DNA from: Glandiceps talaboti
Lineage: Eukaryota > Hemichordata > Enteropneusta > Spengelidae
Direction: 5' to 3'
NCBI RefSeq assembly: GCF_964340395.1
Contig: NC_135559.1
Coordinates: forward strand, 9,542,259-9,606,258
DNA: 64,000 bases
Each line of letters starts with the position of its first letter. Position 1 is the stretch's first letter. The notes under the pieces are model-generated. The model was not told the DNA's origin. It searched no databases and was given only the letters and a program-made list of their open reading frames with translations. The translations under genes and the position numbers were made by a program. Of the stretch, positions 1-10,406 are shown one piece after another.

Positions 1-69
1 TCCTATGAATTATTCACATAGTTACAAAATTTTTTTTTTCCTCTGGGACTTTGAATAACCTTTGACAAA

Positions 70-660
70 GATAAGGAGTTCATCACAATCTGATTTAGTG
101 AAGTTGGTGCGATGATTTACCTGTTTCTTAATTTCATTGTTGTTTGTTCTTTTTTGTTCCGTGAGCACTTTGTACCTACATCTGAAACAATACCATAGGA
201 GTTCTCATATAAAATGTGAGTGTTGAGTTAATTTACTCAATGAATGAGAACACATAATATGTCGAAACATATGGGTACAATACCTCAGAACATTGTTTGA
301 AAAGAGCTCAAGTGCAGAGCGGCAACGACGATGTTATTGTTATTCTTTGGTGGTTCTGTTTGTTGAATTTAGAGCGTCAAGTGTTACATTGTTAGATGGA
401 TTCCGGTTGGCTACTCGTAAGTATGAGATGCAGTATGAGAACTCCTATGGTATTGAGTCAGATGTAGGTACAAGGCACTCACACAGTCTAGTTGTTAAAC
501 CATATTTGGAAGTGCTCATTTACATAAATTTTAGCATATCATTAATATGCGGAATGTCTTTGTTGCATAACAAAAAAAAAGCCAAACAACAACAAAAGTA
601 GGAGGTAAATAAAGAAATCACGCCAAGTTCCCTATATCAGATTTTAATCAGATTGGAGTT
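70..660. repeat. Degenerate foldback (inverted-repeat) element
   Basis: The two halves are inverted copies. The best arms are 161-209 and 434-482, which match over about 49 bases with few differences (shared core: CTCCTATGGTATTG and its complement). Weaker pairing continues outward: a T-rich block near 130-160 faces an A-rich block near 566-600, and AATCTGATTTA near 92 faces TAATCAGATTGG near 643. No transposase is visible, so it is probably a non-autonomous DNA element. The outer motif recurs in the element at 7278-7431. The ORF inside it has no protein-like features. Confidence 0.55.
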
Positions 661-993
661 CGTCCATAAAGTTATCTGTCCATATAGTTCACAGAGAAGA
701 ACTCTTTGTGAGAATTTTTTATGTGTACACAATGTCACATTAGTTTTTCATAATATTAGTATCTTTATATTCTATTTATGAGCAAACAACCTCCAGAGTT
801 TGAAATACTTTGTCTTAGTGTTTTCAGTTCTTTTTGTTGACGAGCGTACAACAAAATTATGCAAATTTATGTATACATATGGTGTGAAAAATATGTAAAT
901 ATATCACTTTTAAACAAAATTTTTATAGAAGTTCTTTTAAAAATAATAATAGCTATACAAACTGTCTAAAATAAAAATGCTTTATGCAAAAAA

Positions 994-999
994 TTTATT
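994..999 (-). terminator. Candidate poly(A) signal of the SLC19 gene
   Basis: AATAAA on the minus strand, about 120 bases past the SLC19 stop codon at 1118-1120. The region is very AT-rich, so the hexamer could be chance. It is the best-placed copy. Confidence 0.4.
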
Positions 1000-1117
1000 A
1001 AAAAAAAAAATTTGCATAATAATTCTGTTAAAAATATTTTCAACCTAAAGGTAACCTACAGATTTTCTTTTTCTTTCTAAAACTCAAACAACGTATTTCA
1101 AACTCTGGTGCTCATTG

Positions 1118-1411
1118 TCAAATAACCAAAGGTCTTTTGTCACTATTACTTGGTGAAGGACCAACAACATTGTCATTGCTTTGCTGGGAGTTCATACTTG
1201 ATCCAAAATCATGCTCATGGTCTGATGACCTAGACTCGCTCTTCTCCATGTCCTCCTCCAGGTATTTCTCCTCACAGTTTGCTTCATCTGTTTCCATGGT
1301 ATCCCATCGTTGTAAGCAACTTATTCTCCATCCTGTCTTGGTTAAAGTGTAGATGGCTTTGACCAGAAAGACAACACCAATGACAAAGAAATATCCTGAG
1401 AAAACTTGAAA
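1118..1411 (-). CDS. SLC19A2/3-like: SLC19-like exon 4 (last helix and C-terminal tail)
   Basis: 294 bases including stop TGA. It encodes the final helix ([18 protein letters not shown]) and a hydrophilic, acidic cytoplasmic tail of about 70 residues, rich in Ser and Glu. The tail is not conserved in the family. Confidence 0.85.
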   Translation of the reverse strand, partial: FQVFSGYFFVIGVVFLVKAIYTLTKTGWRISCLQRWDTMETDEANCEEKYLEEDMEKSESRSSDHEHDFGSSMNSQQSNDNVVGPSPSNSDKRPLVI

Positions 1412-4400
1412 CTGGAATGGCAATGCAGAGAGGAAATATTTGAAAAAGAGAGCTGTGATTTTAATTGATGCACATCACAAAACGGAAGGTACCATTTTCG
1501 ACCTCCAGTTTGGTAACTCAATGAATAAAACTATATTCATATTCAAAATATTGTTGGACAGTTGCAAATTGAAAACTCTTCTGACTACATTTAATTTGTA
1601 GTTCTTAGTTGAGGGTTGTTGGTGTAAAAACATGACCATATGTTCTGCAAACAATGCGCAGTCCTACAGAAAATATGTCCACAAAATGATAGGGTTTAAT
1701 GTGATAGGCATATGTAGTGATTTGAGTGTTCAAGTCTACTTATTATCTGTGGTGAATAAAGCTTGATACTAGTAAAGGACGTATATGAAAAGACTATGGT
1801 GGTATTGGTGAGTACAATATTTAAAGAACTAGAGTATGTAGATGCAACAAACAGTTGAACATACTCTCTAGCTCTCCTGCCCCCCCCCCCCCCCCCCCCA
1901 GGAAAAAAAAAAGAAGAAAAAAGAAAAAAAAAGGGAAACACCACTCTAGGAAATAAAGGTATTTTCTATAGAAGAGAGAGTCAGTTTATCATTTACCACC
2001 ACATACATTTCTAATGATAGCCAAGAAAGACCAAATTGAAACTTTTTTCTTTTAATTGTTCTTGCATTGGTTCACCGTTGCATCATAGACATCAACAGAC
2101 ATATACATTATATGAACACTGCTGAATATTCATGACTACTTCATCTGAATGTAGTAAGCACTAAGGAGTCATGAATATTCATTGTTCAACTAATACATGT
2201 GTGTGTGTGTGTGTGTGTGAAGTCCCATTAGGCAACAGTGGACCACTATGACAACAAAGAAGGTGAAACACAGTTTGATTTTTGGTGTTTCTTGGGAAAC
2301 ATGCAAAATGTATGTGATGTGAAATCATGACAAAACTCTCCATAACCCACAGTTTATGAAAATACCTTAATATTGTGCCCCTTTAAATTGTGAAAAGAAT
2401 GGCATATCCTATTAGTACTGACCTGTGTATGAGGTGGAAGGTCAAGTCCATGTTTGTCAATTACAACAACTGTCAGGATTGCTTGCAGTGCTAATGCTAA
2501 GAATGTATTACATCCAAACACCAATGCATAACGTTCTGTTGTCAGATGGCTGGCTATCTGGAAACTGAACAGACAGACACCTTAAGATGATTTCATGACA
2601 TCATTAGACCTACAGTAATTTTATCCATTTGTCTTGTAATTTTTTTGAACGGTTGGAAGATTAGCTACAATTGTTTTTGATTTAAAATAAAGTGAATATA
2701 GATATAAATTGATAAGTCTTGGAAATGTTTTAATGACTTGGAGCTATTATGCTGAAGAATAAGATATCTTCTCTACAAGTACATGACAGGGCAATTAGCT
2801 TCAATATATTTCTCTATCACTGTTGTCTCAGAGTGAACAGAGCAAGGGCGAATGTACAGCGCCCTCAACTTTCTCAGCATGGGAGGATGGTCCCATTGTT
2901 GCAAACAACGGCCTCTTTTACAGCAGAGGGTTTGTTATTTAACAGTATGGTGGAAGAAATAACAGCTCTGGTTTGTGAGAATGGGATGTACAATACCCAA
3001 AATTTTCCTAGTAATGGAGGATGTATCGTGCCCTAAACTTATACTCAGCAAGGGGATGTAGTGTCCAAGCTCCTAAACATCAATACCCATAACTATCACT
3101 CAACTTGAAACATTCAACTGAAAGCAGAAGCTCGAGCTAGTTTCTGGTAATGCTGTGTAGAAGCTTGAAACAGCGCCCTCAACTTACCTAGCAATGGTGA
3201 TGAGAAATTGATAGGAAGCTCTGAACAACACATAGAAACTATATGCAAACCAGATATTGTTTGTCATCCCCATGACAACTAAGACAGCAGCATCCATAAT
3301 AGATACAATACCCAATGTCAATTCACCAAATATCGTCCAATTAAACTTGATGAATGCAAGAACAAAGGCAGCTAGTGCACCTACAAAAAACAAAATTTGT
3401 TCAGTGTTTGTTGCCTTCCATAACCAGTACTTGAAATAAGTTGTAATGTTTCCTCATTTTTGCTGTTCCTGTCACTGTTTACATAGTGAAGTACTTGTAC
3501 ACAGCAAGTCAGATAATTCAACGGAGAAAATTTAAGAGACCATATCAACTATGTATTAGATGGAGTAACACTTCTACTTTTACGGCTAAAATATATTTCT
3601 ATTATTACATTATGTATCAGAGAATTACTTGCACCGGTGCACAAGTATACCAGTGGTATATGCACTGCAGTGCAATAGGGAATACAATATTGCATACCTG
3701 CATGCAAATGATATGCAAATAAGTACACTATCATTCGTTCTTTACTAAATTGCTTGATCATATAGTGTAATTGTTATGGAAATTCGTTGTTTTGGAACAT
3801 GTGTAATAATAACAGAACCCCATGCTACGTGAATTACAGTGTGAGTATTTGCATTTGTGCTTGCAGTGTTTTCTGCTGCACTTTCACTCACCACGCTCAT
3901 AAAAGTACTGTCGCAGAGAACATTGCAAGCACTCATGCAAATACTCCCAAGTATGTCAAACTTGCACTCACATGTCACAGGGTTCGGTTATGTTATTTCT
4001 TACCTAGTGGTAAAATATTTTGGTATTGTGCAGCAGTGGCGAGGCACACAGTGGAAAAAAAAATTCTACTATTTGCCCAACTACTGGGCGTGAATAGCAT
4101 TTCCCCCTTCCCCTTGAAATCATTACCTGCAAGAGTTGCCGCTGCTTCTACAGCACCATTGTAAACGTTAGTATCATCTTTTTCTGATGGTTGAATTGAT
4201 TCCCATAGAGTCTGTACATAATTACCAACTAGGAAATTACCGCATGTCGCAAATGCCCACCAGATTGACCACTTTAGTAAGTGACTTGACGAATAACAAG
4301 TTTTGAAATCAGTCCACAGTCCTGAAAAACTTTCACAACACTTTGTACAACATTCTGGTCGTTGTACTTCAAATTTTCCTTTTGGTTTTGAATAGACGTC

Positions 4401-5258
4401 AATTGTAATAACCTCGGTATCTTCGTCAACATACGTTCTAGTTCGTACAATGTCACTGTTTGTATGTTCTTCAATCCCCCAAAAGTTGTCTGTTTCATCT
4501 TGGACACGGTTGGTATCATCACTACCCTGCAATGATTCATTCCGATGCACACTCCTTTCCACGCTCGCATCCACATCCGACACAGATTCCTGCATCGTTT
4601 TAACATTTTCATTCCCTCTTTTCTCATCACTTATTTCATCACCCGAGCTGCTGACAGTATGAGCTGATTCTGAAGTTTTCCTTCGGTGGAAATAAACGCT
4701 CTTTTTCGCAGGTGGTAAAAATACACTGATGAAAAATGCAACACTGACACTTGCAAGGGAAATGTAATTGAGCGTATCATAAGTGCTCACGTGAAGTGAT
4801 ACAAGTATCTGTCCAAGGACGGCAGCAATGAAATCACCCATTAGAATGGCAGATCTTGTGTAACTTGTAACTTTCCTGTAGTGTTCTGGAGAAACAACTG
4901 CATAGATGTATGAATAATATGCAATCTCCAATGCTGTAGCAAAACCATACACAAATTGCATGAGTTGCATGGTCTGCACACCCTGCCCCCAAATAAGTAA
5001 TACCCAAGTACCTATATATGTGATAGCCTCTATAACAATCACAGGTTTGTATCGGAGTAAATCAGTCAGCAGGAACACAAGAACAAGAGCTCCTAGGTAG
5101 GAATATGTCCAAATTGGATATACTTCATTGTTTATCTCTTCATTGGTGAAGTTTTTGACAGTATGTAAATATGGAGTGAGAAATGGCTCCGAGGGCCGCA
5201 TCTCCTTGAAGAAGCCATATGAACAGAGAAGTGCTGTGGCGAGTTTCCACGCTGCCAT
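1118..5258 (-). CDS. SLC19A2/3-like: SLC19 family vitamin transporter (thiamine/folate type), complete gene
   Basis: Four coding exons: 5258-4127, 3380-3188, 2564-2423 and 1411-1118. Together they make 1761 bases, or 586 residues plus stop, with consistent splice phases and GT/AG sites. The family moves thiamine or reduced folate across the plasma membrane. Visible marks are FLTPYL near residue 26, a glycosylation sequon NFT at 36-38, DLLRYKPV near 66, the EIAYYSYIY helix near 111, a long acidic, serine-rich cytoplasmic loop (about 190-300) and ERYALVFG in exon 3. EIAYYSY and the exon-3 region resemble the thiamine carriers SLC19A2/A3 more than SLC19A1, but the substrate is inference. At 586 residues it is longer than SLC19A2/A3 (about 497) and near SLC19A1 (591); the extra length is in the loop and tail. 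I chose MAAWK at 5258, which is followed by the conserved [16 protein letters not shown]; an upstream in-frame ATG at 5306 adds 16 unconserved residues. It probably shares a promoter with the zinc-finger gene. Confidence 0.9.
1880..1899. repeat. Poly-C run
   Basis: About 20 consecutive C bases in SLC19 intron 3, followed by an A-rich stretch. Similar C or G runs occur at about 6463, 7040, 12692, 16422, 33010, 41620, 42184, 51011, 58770, 63158 and 63197. Confidence 0.9.
2199..2219. repeat. (GT)n microsatellite
   Basis: About ten GT units in SLC19 intron 3. Confidence 0.9.
2423..2564 (-). CDS. SLC19A2/3-like: SLC19-like exon 3
   Basis: 142 bases. It encodes [17 protein letters not shown] followed by a helix rich in Leu and Val. 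I took the acceptor GTTCAG rather than TTTCCAG seven bases further in. Only the former keeps the frame from exon 2 and retains the family motif FQIA. Confidence 0.88.
3188..3380 (-). CDS. SLC19A2/3-like: SLC19-like exon 2
   Basis: 193 bases, acceptor TTTTTTGTAG, donor GTAAGT. It encodes helices with FIKFNW, GELTLG and [12 protein letters not shown], which resemble the same region of human SLC19A3. It ends in phase 2 and completes a Ser codon with exon 3. Confidence 0.88.
3600..4010 (+). repeat. Palindrome-rich interspersed repeat, family P, copy 1
   Basis: Lies in SLC19 intron 1. It shares long stretches with the inverted copy at about 20520-20900 and a diverged copy at 25800-26060: TAATAATAACAGAA, then a TTTGC block, then TTTTCTGCTGCACTTTCACT. 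The centre is itself inverted (TTGCAGTGTTTTCTG faces CAGAGAACATTGCAAG). The left part carries perfect palindromes (see findings). No coding capacity; probably a MITE-like element. Confidence 0.7.
4127..5258 (-). CDS. SLC19A2/3-like: SLC19-like exon 1 (N-terminal membrane bundle and central loop)
   Basis: 1132 bases, residues 1-377 plus one base. It encodes the first six helices, the acidic serine-rich loop and the start of the second half, including a Cys-rich patch ECCTKCCES near 302. The donor GTAATG follows CTTGCAG. The exon ends in EAAATLAG, which joins exon 2 at ALAAF. Confidence 0.9.
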
Positions 5259-6100
5259 TTTTTTTCTAGTAAAAATCTGGACACAATAAACGGTAGAGTA
5301 AAACAAGGCCTTGATAATCCAGGGTCAATGTGTACAGTAAAGTTGTCAACACTTTACTTCCGGGTTTTCATAACTTGTTCATGTTATGGAATGTTCCTCA
5401 GGAAATAATAATCTGCCACGCCGCAAACAACTTTCAAAAATGTTACTTGCGTAAATGTGAGGATCCTATCTTACTGAAGTTGTCATGTTTGATGTTCGAT
5501 CAATGTGCCACTCTGCTAAATGTGCATATGTATACATCACACTTTTCGAGCGTAGCGCAGATGACTTGGTGACTTTTCGGATACGTCATATTTACGCGAT
5601 GCACCATGGGATTGTGCGCTAGTTGCTCTTCATCCGGGTACTTTGCTGCAAGAGCGCGTTTGTGGAATCTACATTCTCCAATTTTTGTGGACCATTTTCA
5701 GTGCTTTGAGGTAGGTTTGTATCCATAATCATATTGAATCGTAAAATAAATCCATGAAACATTATATATATACTTCTAAATAATACTATACTTGGAGAAA
5801 AGGAACAAACTTACGGTTTGTTTGTTCGTGTGTGCGTGTTCGCACAAACTTCACTCCCGGCGACATGAGTGATCGCCCTTTCCTAAATGTGAAGCCTTGT
5901 TCGACGTTTTTGCCGCCAAAGCGTGGTTTTGATGAATTATATTGGGGGCTTCTTAATTTTTTGTAACATAACTGTATACCTAGTATCGTGTTTTCTTGTG
6001 TTACACCAGTCTTTCTTGGAGTTTTTGGTTGAAATATGTTCGACTTGGAGACGCGACAAAATGGCGGCATTCAAACCCCAGCTAACCGCTCATCAGCTCC
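5259..6100. promoter_or_regulatory. Probable bidirectional promoter (SLC19 / zinc-finger gene)
   Basis: Sits between the SLC19 start codon (5258, minus) and a candidate 5' UTR exon of the plus-strand zinc-finger gene. It is the most CpG-rich part of the first 15 kb. An ETS-type site ACTTCCGG lies at 5356-5363, TACGTCA (CRE half site) near 5583, and ATGGCGGC near 6060. No clear TATA box. Confidence 0.5.
5640..5710 (+). other. Candidate non-coding first exon of the zinc-finger gene
   Basis: A donor-like GAG|GTAGGT at 5710/5711 lies in the CpG-rich region. The coding exon at 8415 is preceded by a good acceptor (TTGTACCTTGCAG, exon from 8402) only 13 bases before the ATG, so the 5' UTR must be spliced. 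The left boundary is unknown. The pairing is inference. Confidence 0.4.
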
Positions 6101-6454
6101 CAGGGATACTGTGCCATGGGGCGGCACCCAGCCTTTACTACTTTATCATGTTTGTGTTATATGTGTCATTAATTTTTGTTGTCGGGTACAACACTCTCGT
6201 AAATACACGGTGAAAGATCTGACAACGGCTCATAGACACATCAAAATCGTTTCTGATATAATTTACATTTTTGTTCCAATCCAAGAGTTCGTTCACACTC
6301 GCAGTTCAGACTGTGACTAGTGAGAGCCATTTTGTACAAGCACAGAGCCAGTGGTATATACGATAATCACATTATTTCGTACTTTGACTACATTACACCT
6401 GGATTAAATATCCAGATTTATACACCTTTTATACTAACTTTTAGTATTACAATG

Positions 6455-6605
6455 TACAATGCACCCCCCCCCCCCCACAACCACAGTTGGCATCCAGACT
6501 ACAACAGCTCCATCTTTTTAGATACTGCGATGTCATGTGGTACAGATTGAATTATGGGTGAATCAAGATAAAAAAAATGGTTTCCCTTTTTGATGACCTA
6601 TCCTG
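6455..6605 (+). repeat. Interspersed repeat, family C, copy 1
   Basis: Starts with a poly-C run, then CACAGTTGGCATC, TTTTTAGATACTGCGATG and GAATTATGGGTGAATC. Nearly identical, in the same orientation, to 7030-7195. Non-coding. Confidence 0.75.
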
Positions 6606-7029
6606 TGTTATGATTAAATAGGGTTCTAGTCATTTCTCTATATTTTGTAAATTACAGATTACATGCATATTGTTTTATTGTTTTATTGAATGTCTGTAAA
6701 GCTAGAGGAACCACAATAAAAAGCGTGTATAGATCATTGACTCATCTTTGTGCTGTTGTATGTGAACATTCTCAAAATTACATCAATGAATAAATATACA
6801 AATTCCTAACCATTGTCAGTGTCACTGTCAGATGATCTCGAAAATAAATGTCATGTCACCCCACCCACACCGTTAGCCATGTACTTGAATACCTCCCCCT
6901 CCCCACACACCCTTACATAGTGATTCAGTATTCAAGCCAACTTTTTAATCTCTATATTTCATGTACTGATGAAACAACAGCTCTAGTCTAGTTCCTATAT
7001 ACATGTACAGTATTGCTATGATTAATACC

Positions 7030-7195
7030 TTCACTCTCACCCCCCCCCCCCCCCCCCCCCCCGAAACCACAGTTGGCATCTGGACTACAACAGCTCTATC
7101 TTTTTAGATACTGCGATGTCATGTGGTACAGATTGAATTATGGGTGAATCAAAATAAAAAAAAACTTTCCCTTTTTGATGGCCGATCCTGTTTTA
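7030..7195 (+). repeat. Interspersed repeat, family C, copy 2
   Basis: Second copy of the 6455-6605 repeat, with a longer poly-C run (about 23 bases). The two copies differ at a handful of positions over about 130 bases. Confidence 0.75.
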
Positions 7196-7277
7196 GCACA
7201 ATTCCTTAAGAGAGCATACTTTTGATCCTGACTTAAAAAAAACCCCACCAATGGTTCGGAGGGGACACCCTTACCCC

Positions 7278-7431
7278 CAATCTGATTAAAATCCGATGTA
7301 GATGTCGGCTAATCCTGATCACCTTGGCTAAAAAATGTAAACATGTACCAAGGTCAATTCAGGCAAAATAACGAAGGTAAAATAGCAATGAAAGATTAGC
7401 CGACATCTACATCGGATTTTAATCAGATTGC
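7278..7431. mobile_element. MITE with about 37-bp terminal inverted repeats
   Basis: 7278-7315 and 7395-7431 are inverted copies; the left arm contains CAATCTGATTAAAATCCGAT and the right arm its complement. About 155 bases long, no coding capacity. The arm sequence recurs at about 635-650, linking it to the foldback at 70-660. Confidence 0.8.
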
Positions 7432-7547
7432 CTTACCCCCACCAACCCAACCCCACTAGTCATAACACTTCCTTGTTGAGCTTTTTGCCAACTTGTAAAT
7501 TTTACCTGATACTTTGAGATAAATGGGTATGGCGATGTTCATTAGAA

Positions 7548-7652
7548 CAGTTTTGATATGGCCTCTTAAACATAATAGCTACATTCATAAATAACTTGAA
7601 ATTTGTGAATGTAGCTATGAAGTAAAGCGGCCATAAAACTTGTTATCAAAAT
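7548..7652. repeat. Small foldback
   Basis: TAGCTACATTCA near 7576 faces TGAATGTAGCTA near 7607. The flanks also pair (TTTTGATATGGCC with GGCCATAAAAC and TTATCAAAA). Confidence 0.55.
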
Positions 7653-7956
7653 GTCTCCACACTTCCAACATGTGTTGTCACTTGTTCTTAATCCAGTTCA
7701 TTTGTTTACGTTTCCTTTTTTTTGTCAATTCCTGCTTGTTACTGCTTGTATGTCACCTGTTGTACATCCCTGTCAGAGATGACATATGAGATACCCATTT
7801 CTGTATAGCCCCCAGACAACTTTTTCTCACCAAAATTTGACCATAACTAGGGTTAGGATTTTTGAAATCCCACAACCATGATAATGGCATTGCAACTGCA
7901 AACTTACATGGATTGTAATGCTGCTCTCATGACATAGTCATAGTTATTAGTAACAA

Positions 7957-8207
7957 TAGGGAACTTGCCAACCCACCATGTTGAATGTTGCATCATGGGA
8001 AATGTGATAATAAATACTAATCAAATAGTATTGTAAACAATACTGTTACATAGTTTTTAACCACAAATGACCAATTCATAGTCACCCTGACCATTGTGGG
8101 AGATTTATTTTATCAGTAGCTCCTGATTAGGTATTACGATAACCACAGATAATCCCAAGATAGTCCTTTGCATCTGAGCATGCTCAGTCTGGATTGCAAG
8201 TTCCCTA
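7957..8207. mobile_element. TA-flanked MITE, family G, copy 1
   Basis: About 250 bases bounded by TA and the terminal inverted repeat GGGAACTTGC. An inverted full-length copy lies at 60320-60567 and a truncated one at about 35915-35969. TA flanks and short TIRs are typical of Tc1/mariner-type non-autonomous elements; the superfamily is inferred from ends alone. It sits about 200 bases before the zinc-finger start codon, in the presumed 5' UTR intron. Confidence 0.85.
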
Positions 8208-8414
8208 TTCCAACAACTACAAACAGAGGTGATATTGCCCTCATTGCCCTCGGAAAATTAGTGTACATTAATTTAGTTAAATTTCAGTAGAGTCAGTTGT
8301 GTTTCAATACCATTGGCACCATTTATTTTCCAACCTGTATACTAGTATTAAGTTACATGAATGACTACAGATCATTTATATATAGCTTTTGTACCTTGCA
8401 GACCAAGTTGAACA

Positions 8415-10406
8415 ATGCCAGAGGTTGGGAAAAGGAAAGCTGAGGACAATGAAGAAGAACCAGAGGCCAAGAAAGCTAATATTGAGGAAAGTTCTAGCCA
8501 AAATTCTGAAGAAAGTACAGAACAGGAAGACAGACCTAAGACCCTTGAGGAAATTGTAGCCAGGGCCAAGGAACAAAATATTCAAGTCCGACAGTTGGGT
8601 ACTGGAGAAACACTTATTATTCTCACAGACTATGATCTTAGAGCTGCTACTGGCACTGGCAGTGTCAAAGGAGGAGGTGAGAGCAGTGGTGTAGATGTTT
8701 TACCGCCAAATGTGGACGTTGATAATTTGGCTGAAAAACAGGCAGGCATTACTGTTACTGTGCTTAAAGATGCGAATGCCACAGAAACAAGTAGTGCTGA
8801 GGCAGATGAAAATGTGGATACAGCGAAAGAGGAAGGAGGTGAAGCAAATGAAAATGAAGAAGCAAAAGATGGGGTAGTCAATGAAAGTGATGATGGGAGT
8901 ACCAATGCGAGTAAAAGTCCAGGGAATAGCAAAAGAATGGTGACCCGATCAGTTACTAAGAAGAGTGATGGAGACGGAGACGAAGATTCAGAGACGGGTG
9001 AAGACAAATCACCGAAATCTGGCAAAGGAGAAGAACAAGAGATTCATACATGCACTGATTGTGACTACACTACACCACATAAATATAATCTGAAGACTCA
9101 TATGAAGAGGCACCAGAAATTGAATGAAAATGACCTGTACAAGTGTTCTGAGTGTGATTATGTTTCACCTTACAAACATGATCTGAGAACTCATATGCAA
9201 AAACATGAACCTGAGAAACCATACAAATGTGATAAATGTGAATTTTCTAGTATTTATAAACACAGTCTTTTACATCATGTGGCAAGTAAACATGAAGGTC
9301 TTCGTCCTTTCAAGTGCGAGTTTTGCGATTATGCATCTGCAAGAAAACAGGATTTGAGAACTCACATTGCAATCCACAGTGGTGAGAAACCGTTTAAGTG
9401 TCACTTGTGTGACTATGCCACACAGTATAAATCTAGCTTCAAAGCTCACATGGACAAACACGATGGGCTTCGGGCATTCGAGTGCGATTTTGAAGGCTGT
9501 GATTTTGCAACGAATACCAAACAAAATCTACGATCTCATAAGCTGCGTCATTCTATTGTAAAGCCATTCCAGTGTGGTTTTTGTGACTACAGTGCTGCTC
9601 ACCGACAACAACTTCTTAATCATGAAGCAAAGCATAGAGATGATCAGCCTCCAAAAGAGAAAACATTTAAATGTGACCTCTGTGCTTACGCAACAGCTCA
9701 TAAGCATAGTTTGACACGTCATCTGCTTACGCATGAACCGAACAGAGCACCTCCTGACAAAGTTTACGCTTGCGATCAGTGCTCTTACACGTCAGGCTAC
9801 AAGAATAGTTTGAAACGTCACATGGCAACCCATTCAACTCTGAAGCCGTTCAAGTGCGGTCATTGCGACTACTCTGCCATCAACATGACGCAGATGCATG
9901 TACACATTGCAAAGCATACGGGCGTGAAACCTTACAAATGCGATAAGTGCGATTACGCTACGGCTAATAAGCAGCATCTCACTGCACACCAGGCAAAGCA
10001 TTCAGACATTAAGATGAAGTGTGATTACTGTGACTTCACTACCTCATGGAAGCAAAGGCTACGCACACACATCAAAGCTCATCAGTTGGGTCGCGTATTC
10101 AAATGTAGTAGCTGCGAGTATGTGACCAGCTCAAAATCTGACCTCAAAACTCACGTCAAAGAACACCTTCCTCAGCAGTACTCACAGTTCCAACTGCCAG
10201 CAGGAGTAACAACCATCCAAAGTATGAATGTTGCTGACTTCCAGAGTGTAGCAACGGTGGAGAATAGTGAAACACAAGATGCTCTATCTCAGATTTCTGA
10301 CGCTATTGCTGCCTACCAAGCGCAGGCTGAAATGCAAAATCAAGTCATCACACAGACTGTGCAGACAGAAGATGCCAGCCATGGTGCAGGTAGTGAGCAT
10401 GAACAG
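8415..10406 (+). CDS. Zinc-finger gene, first coding exon (all 13 fingers)
   Basis: 1992 bases, exactly 664 codons. Start ATG in AACAATGCC, 13 bases after acceptor TTGCAG. The donor CAG|GTAAGC at 10406/10407 is strong. The open frame continues only five codons past it, so splicing rather than read-through is likely; read-through would give a 668-residue short form. Confidence 0.93.

Noticed and set aside
2749-3036. Plus-strand 95-residue ORF
   Set aside because: In an SLC19 intron, no splice or domain support.
3787-4164. Plus-strand ORF of 125 residues with many Cys
   Set aside because: Lies mostly in a family-P repeat and runs antisense into SLC19 exon 1; no domain.
8372-9734. Minus-strand ORFs across the zinc-finger exon
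   Set aside because: Shadows of the plus-strand coding exon.
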